DNA of 64,000 nucleotides from Ruminococcus sp. UBA1409 (GTDB taxonomy: Bacteria > Bacillota > Clostridia > Oscillospirales > Ruminococcaceae): assembly GCA_002305045.1 (NCBI GenBank), contig DBPX01000009.1, positions 43,496 to 107,495 of the forward strand. Reading direction: 5' to 3'. Below the pieces are notes generated by a model, which ran no database searches, was not told the origin of the DNA, and saw only the letters and a program-made list of their open reading frames with translations. Both the position numbers and the translations under genes were made by a program. Positions 8,424 through 17,468 of this stretch are shown here, in pieces. Numbering within the stretch: the first letter of the stretch is position 1; each line of letters starts with the position of its first letter.

Positions 8424-9665
8424 TTAAGAATCGGAATCCTCAAGACCGTCGGGGAGGGCGTCCTCACCGCTGTCAGCCGAGCCTATGCTGACTCCCGGCA
8501 TGGAGTAGTAGCTGTTGTCGGTAGGCATATTCTTCCTGCGGAGCCTTGTCTCGACTATCGAGTTGATGGTGTCAAATATGACGGCGAAGAGAGGCACTCC
8601 TATTATCATTCCGACAACTCCGAACAGTCCTCCGCATATCAGTATCGCAAACAGCACCCAGAAGGAGGAAAGCCCTATTTTGTTTCCTAGAATCTTAGGC
8701 TCTATCACATTGGCGTCCAGCTGCTGCAAAGCTATTATGAATAGTATAAACCATATCACCTTGCCGGGGTCGGCTATAAGCACCAGAACGGCGGAGGGTA
8801 TCGCTCCGATAAACGGACCGAAAACCGGGATTATGTTTGTCGTTCCGATGATAATCGCTATAAGCATGGCATACGGCATCTTGAATATCATCATAAACAG
8901 CCCGCAGAGGAGTCCTATGAGCAAGGAGTCCAATATCTTGCCGTAGATGAAGCTGAGGAAGGCGTGGTTTGTGTTGGAGGTAATTGAAAAGATGCTGTGA
9001 TAGGTCTTTTCCGAGAACAAGGCCACGATTATCCTTTTAGCCTGAGCCTGTAAAAGCTCCTTGCTGAAAAGAAAGTATATCGCCAGGATGAAGCCGAAGA
9101 AGAAGTTTTTAACCGAGTTTGCAAAGTCCAAAACCGATGTCAAAAGGTTTCTTAGCTGCGGCACGAGTCCGTTTATCAGCTGACCCAGGTTTCTTGTCAG
9201 CTCATCCAGCTGGTTTGTGACGACATTTGCAATGCTCGGGTTGTCGTCAAGGATTTTAACTATCCAGCTCTCCGCCTGAGGAAGAGCCTCGTTCATAAGA
9301 CCGTCATAGATTCCCGGGATGTTTGAAATCAGCTCTGGGATTACTGAAAGAATTATCGCCGCAATAGCCGCTATGAATATCACCGAGGCGCAGACTACCC
9401 CAATTGCCCTGGCGACACGGGGTGCGGGTCTTTTTTTAAACACCCTGCGGTTTAAAAAGCCCTCCGTCTTTTTCATAATCGGGTTCATGATAAAGGCTAT
9501 CACCATTCCCCAGATTACCGGCGAGAATATGTGGGAGATGCTTGACACCAGCGACTTGACGATGTCCCACTGGAAAATCACCACGATGATAACAAGCGTC
9601 AGCATCACAAAGGCGAAGCAGTATTTGAAAATCTTATTGTATTTTTTGTCGTTAAAAACCTTCAT
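8424..9665 (-). CDS. AI-2E family transporter (PF01594)
   Basis: A 413-residue integral membrane protein. Two N-terminal helices (around VMLTLVIIVVIFQWDIV and VIWGMVIAFIMNPIM) are followed by a helix near residue 85, a long soluble insert, and a C-terminal cluster of four to five helices with GTTNIIPVFGPFIGAIPS, the signature of the AI-2E/YdbI permease family. Substrates differ among members (autoinducer 2, Na+/H+), so none is assigned. A GAAAGGATG site precedes the start. The gene stands alone and converges on the tRNA-Thr. Confidence 0.85.
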   Translation of the reverse strand: MKVFNDKKYNKIFKYCFAFVMLTLVIIVVIFQWDIVKSLVSSISHIFSPVIWGMVIAFIMNPIMKKTEGFLNRRVFKKRPAPRVARAIGVVCASVIFIAAIAAIILSVIPELISNIPGIYDGLMNEALPQAESWIVKILDDNPSIANVVTNQLDELTRNLGQLINGLVPQLRNLLTSVLDFANSVKNFFFGFILAIYFLFSKELLQAQAKRIIVALFSEKTYHSIFSITSNTNHAFLSFIYGKILDSLLIGLLCGLFMMIFKMPYAMLIAIIIGTTNIIPVFGPFIGAIPSAVLVLIADPGKVIWFILFIIALQQLDANVIEPKILGNKIGLSSFWVLFAILICGGLFGVVGMIIGVPLFAVIFDTINSIVETRLRRKNMPTDNSYYSMPGVSIGSADSGEDALPDGLEDSDS

Positions 9666-9766
9666 CCCGGCATCCTTTCGTATCTATCAAGCAGGATTAT
9701 TGGCTGTTTTATGAAGCTGTATGCCGCTCCTGGCTGGATTATGATTATAATTATGAACATAAAAAC

Positions 9767-9796
9767 AGTATACACCATAAATATGCAGTATGTAAA
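9767..9796 (-). promoter_or_regulatory. promoter of the AI-2E transporter gene
   Basis: Read on the minus strand, TTTACA (9791-9796) and TATACT (9767-9772) are spaced by 18 bases, about 100 bases before the ATG at 9665. Confidence 0.6.
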
Positions 9797-9875
9797 GACT
9801 TTTAATATATATTTAATCTCGATTTTGGAATAAATTTAATCTTGGATTTCTATTTTCTTTTGGACCTCTTTGTGA

Positions 9876-9881
9876 TATAAT
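9876..9881 (+). promoter_or_regulatory. -10 box upstream of pcrA leader
   Basis: TATAAT at 9876-9881 is a perfect -10 box in an AT-rich stretch. The -35 region (TTTCTT at 9853-9858) is poor. Transcription would begin near 9888 and run through about 200 untranslated bases before the pcrA start. Confidence 0.4.
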
Positions 9882-9887
9882 AAAGCT

Positions 9888-10080
9888 TAACTGATTTGCG
9901 CTTGAGATTTATTAGGGAGCCTTTGCCTTTTGGACGAAGTCGCCGCAAGCGGCAAAACGCAAGACTCCCGGCTTGATAAGCCCTTAGGAACGGCTATGAA
10001 AAGCATTTTCGGTCAACGGCAGAAAATCTGGGCTAGATAAGCTCCTTGACCTTTACCGCTCGGGCGGAGACTAATACAAT
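9888..10080 (+). ncRNA. possible structured RNA (6S-like rod or pcrA leader)
   Basis: No gene is seen between 9666 and 10092. After the -10 box the sequence can fold with its ends together: CGCTTGAG (9899-9906) pairs with CTCGGGCG (10056-10063), and AGGGAGC (9916-9922) pairs with GCTCCTT (10039-10045). Smaller hairpins lie inside, including GCCGCAAGCGGC and CAGAAAATCTG. A long rod with paired ends of about 170 nt recalls 6S RNA, but there is no terminator before pcrA and I cannot match a known family. It may instead be a structured 5' leader. Confidence 0.3.
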
Positions 10081-10092
10081 CCGGAGGATGGC

Positions 10093-12444
10093 ATGACAGA
10101 AAAAGAATACAGCAGGATAAAGGCTCTGTGCCTTGACAGATATTTTTGCAGACTCAATCCAGTGCAGAGGGAGGCTGTCTACACGATAAACGGGCCCCTT
10201 TTGATTCTGGCTGGAGCTGGAAGCGGAAAGACCACGGTCCTAGTCAACCGTGTCGCTAATATGGTATACTTCGGGAACGCCTACAGCGACAACACCGGCT
10301 ATGACAGTCTCGCCGACGGGGACGAGGCCTTCCTAAGAGCATACGCCTCGCAGGAGTCCGACGACAGCGACAGGCTGAGGTCGATAATAGCCAGAGACTG
10401 CGTAAAGCCCTGGAACATCCTTGCCATAACCTTTACTAACAAGGCGGCAGGGGAGCTAAGGGAGAGGCTTGACAGAATGCTTCAGGGAGCCGCACAGGGG
10501 ATAGTTGCGGCGACCTTCCACTCGGCCTGCGTGAGGATTCTTAGAAGGGAGATTTCCGTTCTTGGCTACACCGGCAGCTTCACGATATACGACACCGACG
10601 ATTCCGTAAGGCTGATAAAGGACTGCATGAAGGAGCTTAACATCTCCGATAAAATGCTGCCGCCAAGGTCGGTGCTATCAGAAATATCCTCGGCAAAGGA
10701 GTCAAGCTGTGGCGTTGACGAGTACGCAAGGCTCTCGGCTGACGATTATAGAAGGCAGCTGATAGCAAAAATCTACAGCCTGTATCAGAAAAGGCTTTTT
10801 GAGTCCAACTCGGTGGATTTTGACGACATCATACTGCTTACCGTCAGGCTGTTCGAGGAAAACCCTGATATCCTCCAGCACTACAGAAGGCTCTATAAAT
10901 ACATACTCGTAGACGAGTATCAGGACACCAACACGATTCAGTACAGGCTCTGTTCGCTTCTTAGCTCGGAAAACGGCAACATCTGCGTGGTAGGAGACGA
11001 CGACCAGAGCATCTACAAGTTCAGGGGAGCCACCATCGAGAACATCCTCAGCTTTGAAAAAAGGTACAAAAACGCCGTGGTGATAAGGCTAGAGCAAAAC
11101 TACAGGTCCACCCAGAACATCCTTACAAGCGCAAACGAGGTCATTAAAAACAACCGTGGCAGAAAGGGAAAGAGGCTCTGGACAGACCTAGGAGACGGCG
11201 AGAGGGTGACGGTTTTCAGCGCTGAGGACGAGCGCTCCGAGGCTAGGATGGTGGTAGAGCGGATTCTTGAGTCGGTAAGGTCGGGCGGCAGGTATTCCGA
11301 CAACGCCGTTTTATACAGGATGAACGCCCAGTCAAACGCCATAGAGCAGGCTCTGATAGCGGGAGGAGTCTCGGCTTACAGAGTCTACGGCGGCGTCAAG
11401 TTCTACGACCGCAAGGAGGTAAAGGACATCATCGCCTATCTCTCGGTCATAAACAACGGCTCCGACTCGGTAAGGCTGAAAAGGATTATAAACGAGCCTA
11501 AAAGAGGGATAGGTCAGCAGAGCGTCGAGCTTCTTGAGAGAATATCCCAGAGCTTAGGAGAATCCATGCTTGAGGTCATGAGAACGAGCGCAGAGCTTCC
11601 GATGCTTCAAAGGGCGTCGTCAAGGATGACAGAGTTTTACAGCATGATAGAGGCTCTCAGGGAAAAGAGCGAGCTTTTGCCGCTTCCCGAGCTTTTAGAC
11701 GAGCTTCTTGAGGACAGCGGATACCTAGATATGCTCAAATCCCAGGGCGACGAGGGCAGCCAGAGGCTTGAAAACATAAACGAGCTTAAATCCACGATGG
11801 CAAAATACGCAGAGAACGAGTCAGAGCCGAGCCTTTCGGGCTTTTTGGAGGAGATATCGCTCTACACCGACATCGACGAGATGAACCCTGAGGACGACGC
11901 CGTCTCGCTGATGACAATACACTCCGCAAAGGGACTTGAGTTTAACAATGTCTTTGTCGTGGGGATGGAGGAAAACATCTTCCCAAGCTCAAGGAGCCTG
12001 TCCGAGGCGGACATCGAGGAGGAAAGAAGGCTTTGCTATGTGGCGATAACCAGGGCAAGAAGAAGGCTCACTCTGTCCCATGCCGGAAAAAGGATGCTGT
12101 TCGGAAACACCTCCTTTAACCCTCCCTCAAGATTTTTGGGCGAGCTTCCAAGGGAGTGCATAACAAAAGCGGGGGAGGAGCCGGCTGTAAGGAGCAGGGA
12201 GGCCTCCTCGAGCGGCTCCGGCACGGCTGGCTTCAGGGCTGCAATGAGCGGCCTTAAGGACAAACGGGTCAGCCAGCAGACGCAGGAGTTTTCCGTCGGC
12301 GAGAGGGTCGGGCATAACATCTTCGGCGAGGGAACCGTTCTTTCCGTCATGAAGATGTCCGGCGATTTGCTTCTTGAGATAGCCTTCGACAGGATAGGCA
12401 CTAAAAGGATAATGGCGAACTTTGCAAGGCTTAAAAAGCTTTGA
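10093..12444 (+). CDS. pcrA: ATP-dependent DNA helicase PcrA/UvrD
   Basis: A 783-residue superfamily 1A helicase. The order of motifs is intact: GAGSGKTT (Walker A, residues 41-48), AITFTNKAAGELRER (motif Ia), ILVDEYQDTN (Walker B), GDDDQSIYKFRGA (motif III), QNYRS, and near the C-terminus TIHSAKGLEFNNVFV and YVAITRARRRL. The last 60 residues (VGERVGHNIFGEGTVLSV) form the Tudor-like tail of PcrA. It unwinds DNA 3' to 5' in nucleotide excision repair and removes RecA or stalled polymerase. An insertion rich in Asp/Ser lies after motif I (about residues 58-98), slightly longer than usual. The ribosome binding site is GGAGG at 10083. Confidence 0.95.
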   Translation: MTEKEYSRIKALCLDRYFCRLNPVQREAVYTINGPLLILAGAGSGKTTVLVNRVANMVYFGNAYSDNTGYDSLADGDEAFLRAYASQESDDSDRLRSIIARDCVKPWNILAITFTNKAAGELRERLDRMLQGAAQGIVAATFHSACVRILRREISVLGYTGSFTIYDTDDSVRLIKDCMKELNISDKMLPPRSVLSEISSAKESSCGVDEYARLSADDYRRQLIAKIYSLYQKRLFESNSVDFDDIILLTVRLFEENPDILQHYRRLYKYILVDEYQDTNTIQYRLCSLLSSENGNICVVGDDDQSIYKFRGATIENILSFEKRYKNAVVIRLEQNYRSTQNILTSANEVIKNNRGRKGKRLWTDLGDGERVTVFSAEDERSEARMVVERILESVRSGGRYSDNAVLYRMNAQSNAIEQALIAGGVSAYRVYGGVKFYDRKEVKDIIAYLSVINNGSDSVRLKRIINEPKRGIGQQSVELLERISQSLGESMLEVMRTSAELPMLQRASSRMTEFYSMIEALREKSELLPLPELLDELLEDSGYLDMLKSQGDEGSQRLENINELKSTMAKYAENESEPSLSGFLEEISLYTDIDEMNPEDDAVSLMTIHSAKGLEFNNVFVVGMEENIFPSSRSLSEADIEEERRLCYVAITRARRRLTLSHAGKRMLFGNTSFNPPSRFLGELPRECITKAGEEPAVRSREASSSGSGTAGFRAAMSGLKDKRVSQQTQEFSVGERVGHNIFGEGTVLSVMKMSGDLLLEIAFDRIGTKRIMANFARLKKL

Positions 12445-12468
12445 CGGATGAATTAAGGGGGAAATCGG

Positions 12469-13059
12469 ATGGCAAGAAACAGCTGGTATTTTGAGCCGGG
12501 CATACATATTGACGACAGGTACGAGGCTAAGATTTTAATAGCATATTTTCTCTGGCAGATGGCAATGCCGGTGACAAGGGCGCAGCTTGACGAGATTTTC
12601 ACGCTTGACGGCTCTGTGAACTACTTTCTTTACTCAGAGGCTGTAGAGCAGATGATAGAGTCCGGGCTGATAGTGGTTGAAAACCGGGACGGCAAGGAGG
12701 TCTACATCCTCACCGAGAGGGCGAAGCACGGTGCAAACGACTTCAAGCGGATGGTGCCAAAAAGCACAAGGGACAGGATTTTGTCCACCGGGATGAAGTT
12801 CTTTGCCAAGCTTAAAAACGACAACGATGTCAAGCTCAGCGTCGAGAAGGAGAGCATCGGCTACACCGTCTCCTGCCGCTGTACCGAGGGCGAGCTTGTC
12901 CTGATGGAGCTAAAGCTCTTTGCCCTTGACGAGGACCAGGCGAATGTCCTAAAGCAGAAGATAGAGAAAAATCCTGCGGCGTTTTACTCCAAGGTAATAG
13001 ATTACGCCGTTGACAACGAGGACTACAATCCAAATCCCAAGGAGGTAAACGACCTTTGA
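12469..13059 (+). CDS. DUF4364 family protein (winged-helix-like)
   Basis: A 196-residue protein with PGIHIDDRYEAKILIAYFLW and QLDEIFTLDGSVNYF near the start, the pattern of the DUF4364 family found almost only in Clostridia. The N-terminal 80 residues look like a winged helix and the C-terminal half is a mixed alpha/beta region. Members are treated as possible transcription regulators but no role is proven. It begins 24 bases after pcrA and its stop overlaps the next start, so the three genes are probably one operon. Confidence 0.8.
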   Translation: MARNSWYFEPGIHIDDRYEAKILIAYFLWQMAMPVTRAQLDEIFTLDGSVNYFLYSEAVEQMIESGLIVVENRDGKEVYILTERAKHGANDFKRMVPKSTRDRILSTGMKFFAKLKNDNDVKLSVEKESIGYTVSCRCTEGELVLMELKLFALDEDQANVLKQKIEKNPAAFYSKVIDYAVDNEDYNPNPKEVNDL

Positions 13060-13652
13060 GCAGTATAAGCTTTTTTGCGCTGGTTTCGAGGATGAAGTAT
13101 ATAAACCGCTGGGGGCTTATGAGAAACAGCCGTCAGGAGAATATCGCCGAGCATACTCTGGAGACGGCGTATCTCACCCATTTGCTCTGCGAGCTTAGAA
13201 ATCTCTCCGGCGAGACGGTGGTGGACACCGAAAGAGCGGTCATGCTGGCGCTTTACCACGACCTCCCCGAGATAATTACCGGGGACCTTCCTACCCCTGT
13301 GAAATACTCCTCCAAGGGACTTTTGGACGCCTACAGGGAGTCCGAAAGAGCCGCCGTGAGGACGCTTATAGGCTCTCTGCCCGATTACCTCGCTCCACGC
13401 TACGAGGGATATCTTGAGCCTGAGCCTACAGAGGATACCGTCGAGCTGCTAAAAATAGTAAAGGCTGCCGACAAGCTGTCTGCGCTGATAAAGTGCATAG
13501 AGGAAAGAAGGTCAGGCAACACCGATTTTTCCCAGGCGGAGAGGCAGACTCTGGAAAGCCTTAAAGCCATGGGAATGAGCGAGGTCGAGCTTTTCCTCAG
13601 GGATTATCTTCCCGCCTACGAGATGACCCTTGACGAGCAGACCAGGGTCTGA
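13056..13652 (+). CDS. yfbR: HD-domain 5'-deoxynucleotidase, YfbR-like
   Basis: A 198-residue protein whose TTG start overlaps the stop of the DUF4364 gene. RWGLMRNSRQENIAEHT (His33), ALYHDLPEIITGDLPTPVKY (His68-Asp69) and ADKLSALIKCIEER carry the metal ligands and substrate loop of YfbR. The family removes phosphate from deoxynucleoside 5'-monophosphates and so helps keep the dNTP pool balanced. Length equals the E. coli enzyme. The start is not certain; other in-frame starts lie further inside before the first conserved motif. Confidence 0.85.
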   Translation: MSSISFFALVSRMKYINRWGLMRNSRQENIAEHTLETAYLTHLLCELRNLSGETVVDTERAVMLALYHDLPEIITGDLPTPVKYSSKGLLDAYRESERAAVRTLIGSLPDYLAPRYEGYLEPEPTEDTVELLKIVKAADKLSALIKCIEERRSGNTDFSQAERQTLESLKAMGMSEVELFLRDYLPAYEMTLDEQTRV

Positions 13653-13729
13653 ACGGTTTTTTTAAATTACTTATTGATTTTTTAATTAAAATGCTATATC
13701 ATTATATGTGATGTGTGAGGGTGAATGTT

Positions 13730-14887
13730 TTGATAGAACGCCTTTTGGTAAAGGACTATAAAAACACCGGCGACCCGCAGGTGAGGGCGAGATACGGAAC
13801 TGCGGCTGGGCTGTTCGGAATAGCCACGAATCTTATTCTTTTCGCTCTGAAGCTGACTATAGGACTGCTCTCGGGAAGCATAACCATAGTGGCGGAGGCT
13901 GTCAACAACCTTTCTGACGCCGCCTCCTCGGTGCTTACTATGATAGGCTTCAGGCTCTCAAACCGCCCTGCCGACAAGGACCACCCCTTCGGCCACGCAA
14001 GGTATGAGCAGATAACGGCGTTCATAGTTGCGCTTTTCGTCCTGTCGATAGGAGTGCTCTTTGCAAAAAGCTCTGTCGACAAGATAATATCCCCTGGGGA
14101 GCTTACGATCAGCCCGGCGACCATAGCCGTGCTTGTTGCGGCGGTGATAATAAAGCTTTGGCAGATGCTGACCTATAGGAGGATGGCAGGGCTTATAGAC
14201 TCCATGGCTCTTAGAGCCACCGCCATGGACTCAAGAAACGACGCCATATCCACGCTGTCCGTGCTTTTCAGCATGGTGCTTATGAAGCTCTTTGATGTGA
14301 ATTTAGACGGCTATGTCGGGCTTTTGGTATCGGTATTCGTGATAATCTCCGCTATAGGGATGGTGAGGTCCTCGCTGGGACCGATGCTTGGAGAGCCTCC
14401 CACCAAGGAGCAGGTCGACGCCATATGCTCCCTTATAGACGGCAACGAGGACATTCTAGGCAGGCACGACCTCATAATCCACAGCTACGGAGCGGGAGCG
14501 GCGTTTGCCTCCATACATATAGAGTTTGACGCTAAAAAGGACATCATAAAAATCCACGACCTTGTCGACAACATAGAAAGGGAGGCGTACTCCAAGCTGG
14601 GGATTTCGCTCACCGTTCACATGGACCCTGTGGATGTCTCAAATCCCCTCAGGCATAAGCTCTACGAGCTGACGGCGGCGGGGCTTAATAAATTTGACCC
14701 GGAGCTAAGATTCCACGATTTTAGGCTGGTTGACGGTCCTACCCACACAAATGTGCTGTTTGACATTGTGGAGCCGTTCGGCAAAAGCTACGACCTAGAT
14801 AAGCTAAGAGAGCTATTGTCAAAGGAGTTTTCCTCGGTCGATGGCAGGTTTTATTTTGTAATTAATGTAGATAAGAAGCTGGATTAG
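13730..14887 (+). CDS. cation diffusion facilitator (possibly Mn2+ exporter)
   Basis: I place the start at TTG 13730, eight bases after GAGGGTG; a GTG at 13715 is also in frame. The 385-residue protein has six membrane helices in the first 215 residues and a C-terminal cytoplasmic domain with a duplicated ferredoxin-like part. The transport-site residues are Asn59-x3-Asp63 in helix 2 and Asp167-x3-Asp171 in helix 5. Zinc exporters of the family usually have His in these positions, while Mn2+ exporters such as MntE carry Asn/Asp, so manganese is the better guess. PFGHARYEQI is the conserved family loop. Confidence 0.85.
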   Translation: MIERLLVKDYKNTGDPQVRARYGTAAGLFGIATNLILFALKLTIGLLSGSITIVAEAVNNLSDAASSVLTMIGFRLSNRPADKDHPFGHARYEQITAFIVALFVLSIGVLFAKSSVDKIISPGELTISPATIAVLVAAVIIKLWQMLTYRRMAGLIDSMALRATAMDSRNDAISTLSVLFSMVLMKLFDVNLDGYVGLLVSVFVIISAIGMVRSSLGPMLGEPPTKEQVDAICSLIDGNEDILGRHDLIIHSYGAGAAFASIHIEFDAKKDIIKIHDLVDNIEREAYSKLGISLTVHMDPVDVSNPLRHKLYELTAAGLNKFDPELRFHDFRLVDGPTHTNVLFDIVEPFGKSYDLDKLRELLSKEFSSVDGRFYFVINVDKKLD

Positions 14888-14903
14888 TCCGGGAGGTATT
14901 TCG

Positions 14904-16049
14904 ATGAGAGGACAAAGGGCTATAAAACGGGGGACGGTCATTTTAATAGCCGGCTTCGCCTTCTTTGCAGCTTTAAATATTTTGGCGAGGCTGAGCACTC
15001 AGTTTTCCGACTTTTATGTCGGGAAGATATATCCCGTGATATCAACTCCCTTTATCTTTTTGTCGGGGCTTCTTCCCTTTTCGCTGGGGGAGCTTATGAT
15101 TGCCTTGGCGGTTGCGGCGTTTTTTCTCGGAATCCCCGCTCTTGTTCTGTTTCTCGTATTAAAAAGACGCTCGGCAGGGCTTAGAAAAAGGGTGCTTCTT
15201 AAACTTTCCAAAACCGTTTTATGGATAGCTCTTTACATCTTTGCCACTGAGACCCTTGGCTGCTTCATAATGTATCAGTGCTCCACCTTTTCTGACAGAT
15301 ACCTTCCCGCCTCAGAGCACACAAACGAACTTCTTCTTGACACCCTAGGAGCGGTTGCAAAAAGGCTTGGCGAGCTGTCGGATGAATTTGAAAGGGACGG
15401 AGAGGGCTACATAGTCCTAAAGACGCAGGATTACATCGAGGACTGCAAGACAGCCATGAGCCAGCTTGCCGGCGAGTACCTGATGCTGTCAGGCTATTAT
15501 CCTAGTCCCAAGCCGATAATTTCCTCCTACTTTATGTCTCAGCAGGGGATAATAGGGTTATACATACCCTTTGCCTTCGAGGCGACCTATAACAGGGACA
15601 CTCAGGATATCTCAAAGCCCTGCACCCTCTGCCACGAGCTTTCCCATCTCAAGGGAGTCATACAGGAGGACGAGGCGAGCTTCGTTGCGATTTTAGCCTG
15701 CACCCGCTCAGAAAACACGGCTCTTAGGTACAGCGCATATCTTGACGCCTTTTATTACCTCTACTCAAACGCCTCCGAGCTTTTGGGAACGGAGTACGAG
15801 CCTATGCTGAGAGAGGCTGTGTCAGAGGTCCCGGATGTGGTCTGGGAGAAGGACCTTTACTCCTACCGGGCTGACTACTGGGAGACCAACAGCGACAAGG
15901 AGATAATCCCCACCGAGACGGTTCAGGCGGTCTCCGAGGCGCTGACAGACGCTATGCTGAAGTCGAACGATGTCGAGGAGGGTATACTCATCTACTACCG
16001 TGTGACCGAGCTTCTTATGGATTATTATGCTTTGAATCAAAGCATTTAA
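14904..16049 (+). CDS. DUF3810 family membrane protein with HExxH-type motif
   Basis: A 381-residue protein with three membrane helices (about 12-28, 64-86 and 104-124) and a long extracytoplasmic domain. HELSH at residues 244-248, with a Glu at 257, is a zinc-metalloprotease signature and is conserved in DUF3810. No substrate is known. It begins 16 bases after the CDF gene with a GGGAGG site, so the two may share a transcript. A metal exporter next to a probable zinc enzyme is suggestive but not evidence of a link. Confidence 0.75.
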   Translation: MRGQRAIKRGTVILIAGFAFFAALNILARLSTQFSDFYVGKIYPVISTPFIFLSGLLPFSLGELMIALAVAAFFLGIPALVLFLVLKRRSAGLRKRVLLKLSKTVLWIALYIFATETLGCFIMYQCSTFSDRYLPASEHTNELLLDTLGAVAKRLGELSDEFERDGEGYIVLKTQDYIEDCKTAMSQLAGEYLMLSGYYPSPKPIISSYFMSQQGIIGLYIPFAFEATYNRDTQDISKPCTLCHELSHLKGVIQEDEASFVAILACTRSENTALRYSAYLDAFYYLYSNASELLGTEYEPMLREAVSEVPDVVWEKDLYSYRADYWETNSDKEIIPTETVQAVSEALTDAMLKSNDVEEGILIYYRVTELLMDYYALNQSI

Positions 16050-16074
16050 TTTTAAAAGGAAAAGAGGATCTGAT

Positions 16075-17214
16075 ATGAAAGTCAAAAATTCGCTAAGACT
16101 GCTGGCGGCAGTGACCTCGCTTGCTATGCTTGTCTCCTGCGGCGAAAGCCGTCCCGAGTATGCATATGACGCCGAGACGCCCTCCCTTTACGAGGCGTAT
16201 TCCGATTATTTCCATATCGGAGCGGCTATAAACTCCTGGGACCTCACCGACCAGACAAGCGACAGGTTTAACCTCCTTGTCAAGCACTACGACACCTTTG
16301 TCATGGAGAACGAGACCAAGCCCGACCAGATTCACCCCACCGAGGACACCTACAACTTCGGTCCGACCGACGCCTTTGTCGAGTTCGGCGAGGCAAACGG
16401 CAAGATACTCCGTGGGCATACGCTAGTATGGCACAGCCAGTGCCCGCAGTGGTTCTTTGAGGACAACGGTCAGGAGGCGTCAGCAGACCTTTTAGTCCAG
16501 AGGATGAAGGACCACATCACCACGATAGTCTCGAGATACAAGGGCAGGATAGACACCTGGGATGTCTGCAACGAGGTGCTTGACGGTGGCGGAATGCGCT
16601 TTTCCGACTGGATTAAGATAGTCGGCGACTACGACGGGGACGGCGATAAGTACGACTTTATCGAGATAGCCTTCGAGACCGCAAGGGAGGCTGACCCCGA
16701 CGCCAGGCTGATAATCAACGACTACAGCCTTGAAAGCGACTCCAACAAGGCGATAAAGATGTACAGCATGGTCAAGTCTATGCTTGAGGAGGGCGTCCCG
16801 GTCGACGGCGTGGGACTCCAGATGCATGTGGGAATCGATATGGATGTCGAGGCGGCAAGAGAGAATATCAAGATTCTGGCAAGGCTCAAGGAGATAAACC
16901 CCGACTTCGTGATTGAGGTCACCGAGCTGGATATGTCCTGCTATTCCTGGAACGACAGCTCCACCGAGATAAACTTCAGCAAGATAGAGGACGATTTCAA
17001 CGCCAAGTATGTCGAGCTGTTTGAGATGTTCATAGACCTCGCCGAGGAGGGGCTTCTTGACTCGGTTGTGTTCTGGGGCTTCAACGACGGCGACACCTGG
17101 CTCAACGGCTACCCGGTAGAGGGCAGGACAAACTATCCATTCCTTATGGACGCCGAGTATAGGCTCAAGTCCGCCTTCTGGGAGGTCGTCGAGCTTCCCG
17201 GAAAGAAAAGCTGA
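16075..17214 (+). CDS. GH10 endo-1,4-beta-xylanase, lipoprotein
   Basis: A 379-residue protein. The first 22 residues are a lipoprotein signal ending in LVSC (acylated Cys22), so the enzyme is tethered to the outside of the membrane. The rest is one GH10 barrel: HTLVWHSQCPQWFF, TWDVCNE with acid/base Glu167, INDYSLES, and VIEVTELDM with nucleophile Glu284. It would cleave the xylan backbone. There is no carbohydrate-binding module. A membrane-tethered xylanase usually processes oligosaccharides made by other enzymes. A terminator lies 67 bases downstream. Confidence 0.95.
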   Translation: MKVKNSLRLLAAVTSLAMLVSCGESRPEYAYDAETPSLYEAYSDYFHIGAAINSWDLTDQTSDRFNLLVKHYDTFVMENETKPDQIHPTEDTYNFGPTDAFVEFGEANGKILRGHTLVWHSQCPQWFFEDNGQEASADLLVQRMKDHITTIVSRYKGRIDTWDVCNEVLDGGGMRFSDWIKIVGDYDGDGDKYDFIEIAFETAREADPDARLIINDYSLESDSNKAIKMYSMVKSMLEEGVPVDGVGLQMHVGIDMDVEAARENIKILARLKEINPDFVIEVTELDMSCYSWNDSSTEINFSKIEDDFNAKYVELFEMFIDLAEEGLLDSVVFWGFNDGDTWLNGYPVEGRTNYPFLMDAEYRLKSAFWEVVELPGKKS

Positions 17215-17280
17215 GCCGTGGCTGGGTTAATTATATTATATTAAAGACGCCTTGAATACTGTTTAATATTTTAATATCAC

Positions 17281-17316
17281 GGAGGAGACGGCGGCGTCCG
17301 TCCCCTCCTGGTTTTT
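17281..17316 (+). terminator. terminator after GH10 xylanase
   Basis: GGAGG and GACGG (17281-17291) pair with CCGTC and CCTCC (17298-17308), with one mismatch, followed by TGG and five T residues. Confidence 0.7.
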
Positions 17317-17398
17317 CCCTGCAAATAGTTAAAACCACGCTTTTTTTGCGGATTGTCGGGTCTTATAAGACTTACATTGATTATTTTTACAAAATCTA

Positions 17399-17427
17399 TT
17401 GACTTTTAATTTTCTGAGTGCTACAAT
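17399..17427 (+). promoter_or_regulatory. promoter of first surface-protein gene
   Basis: TTGACT (17399-17404) and TACAAT (17422-17427) are spaced by 17 bases, 41 bases before the ATG at 17469. Confidence 0.7.
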
Positions 17428-17468
17428 GAATTTGGCGAATTTTTTATTATTTTTAGGAGGAAAACAAA

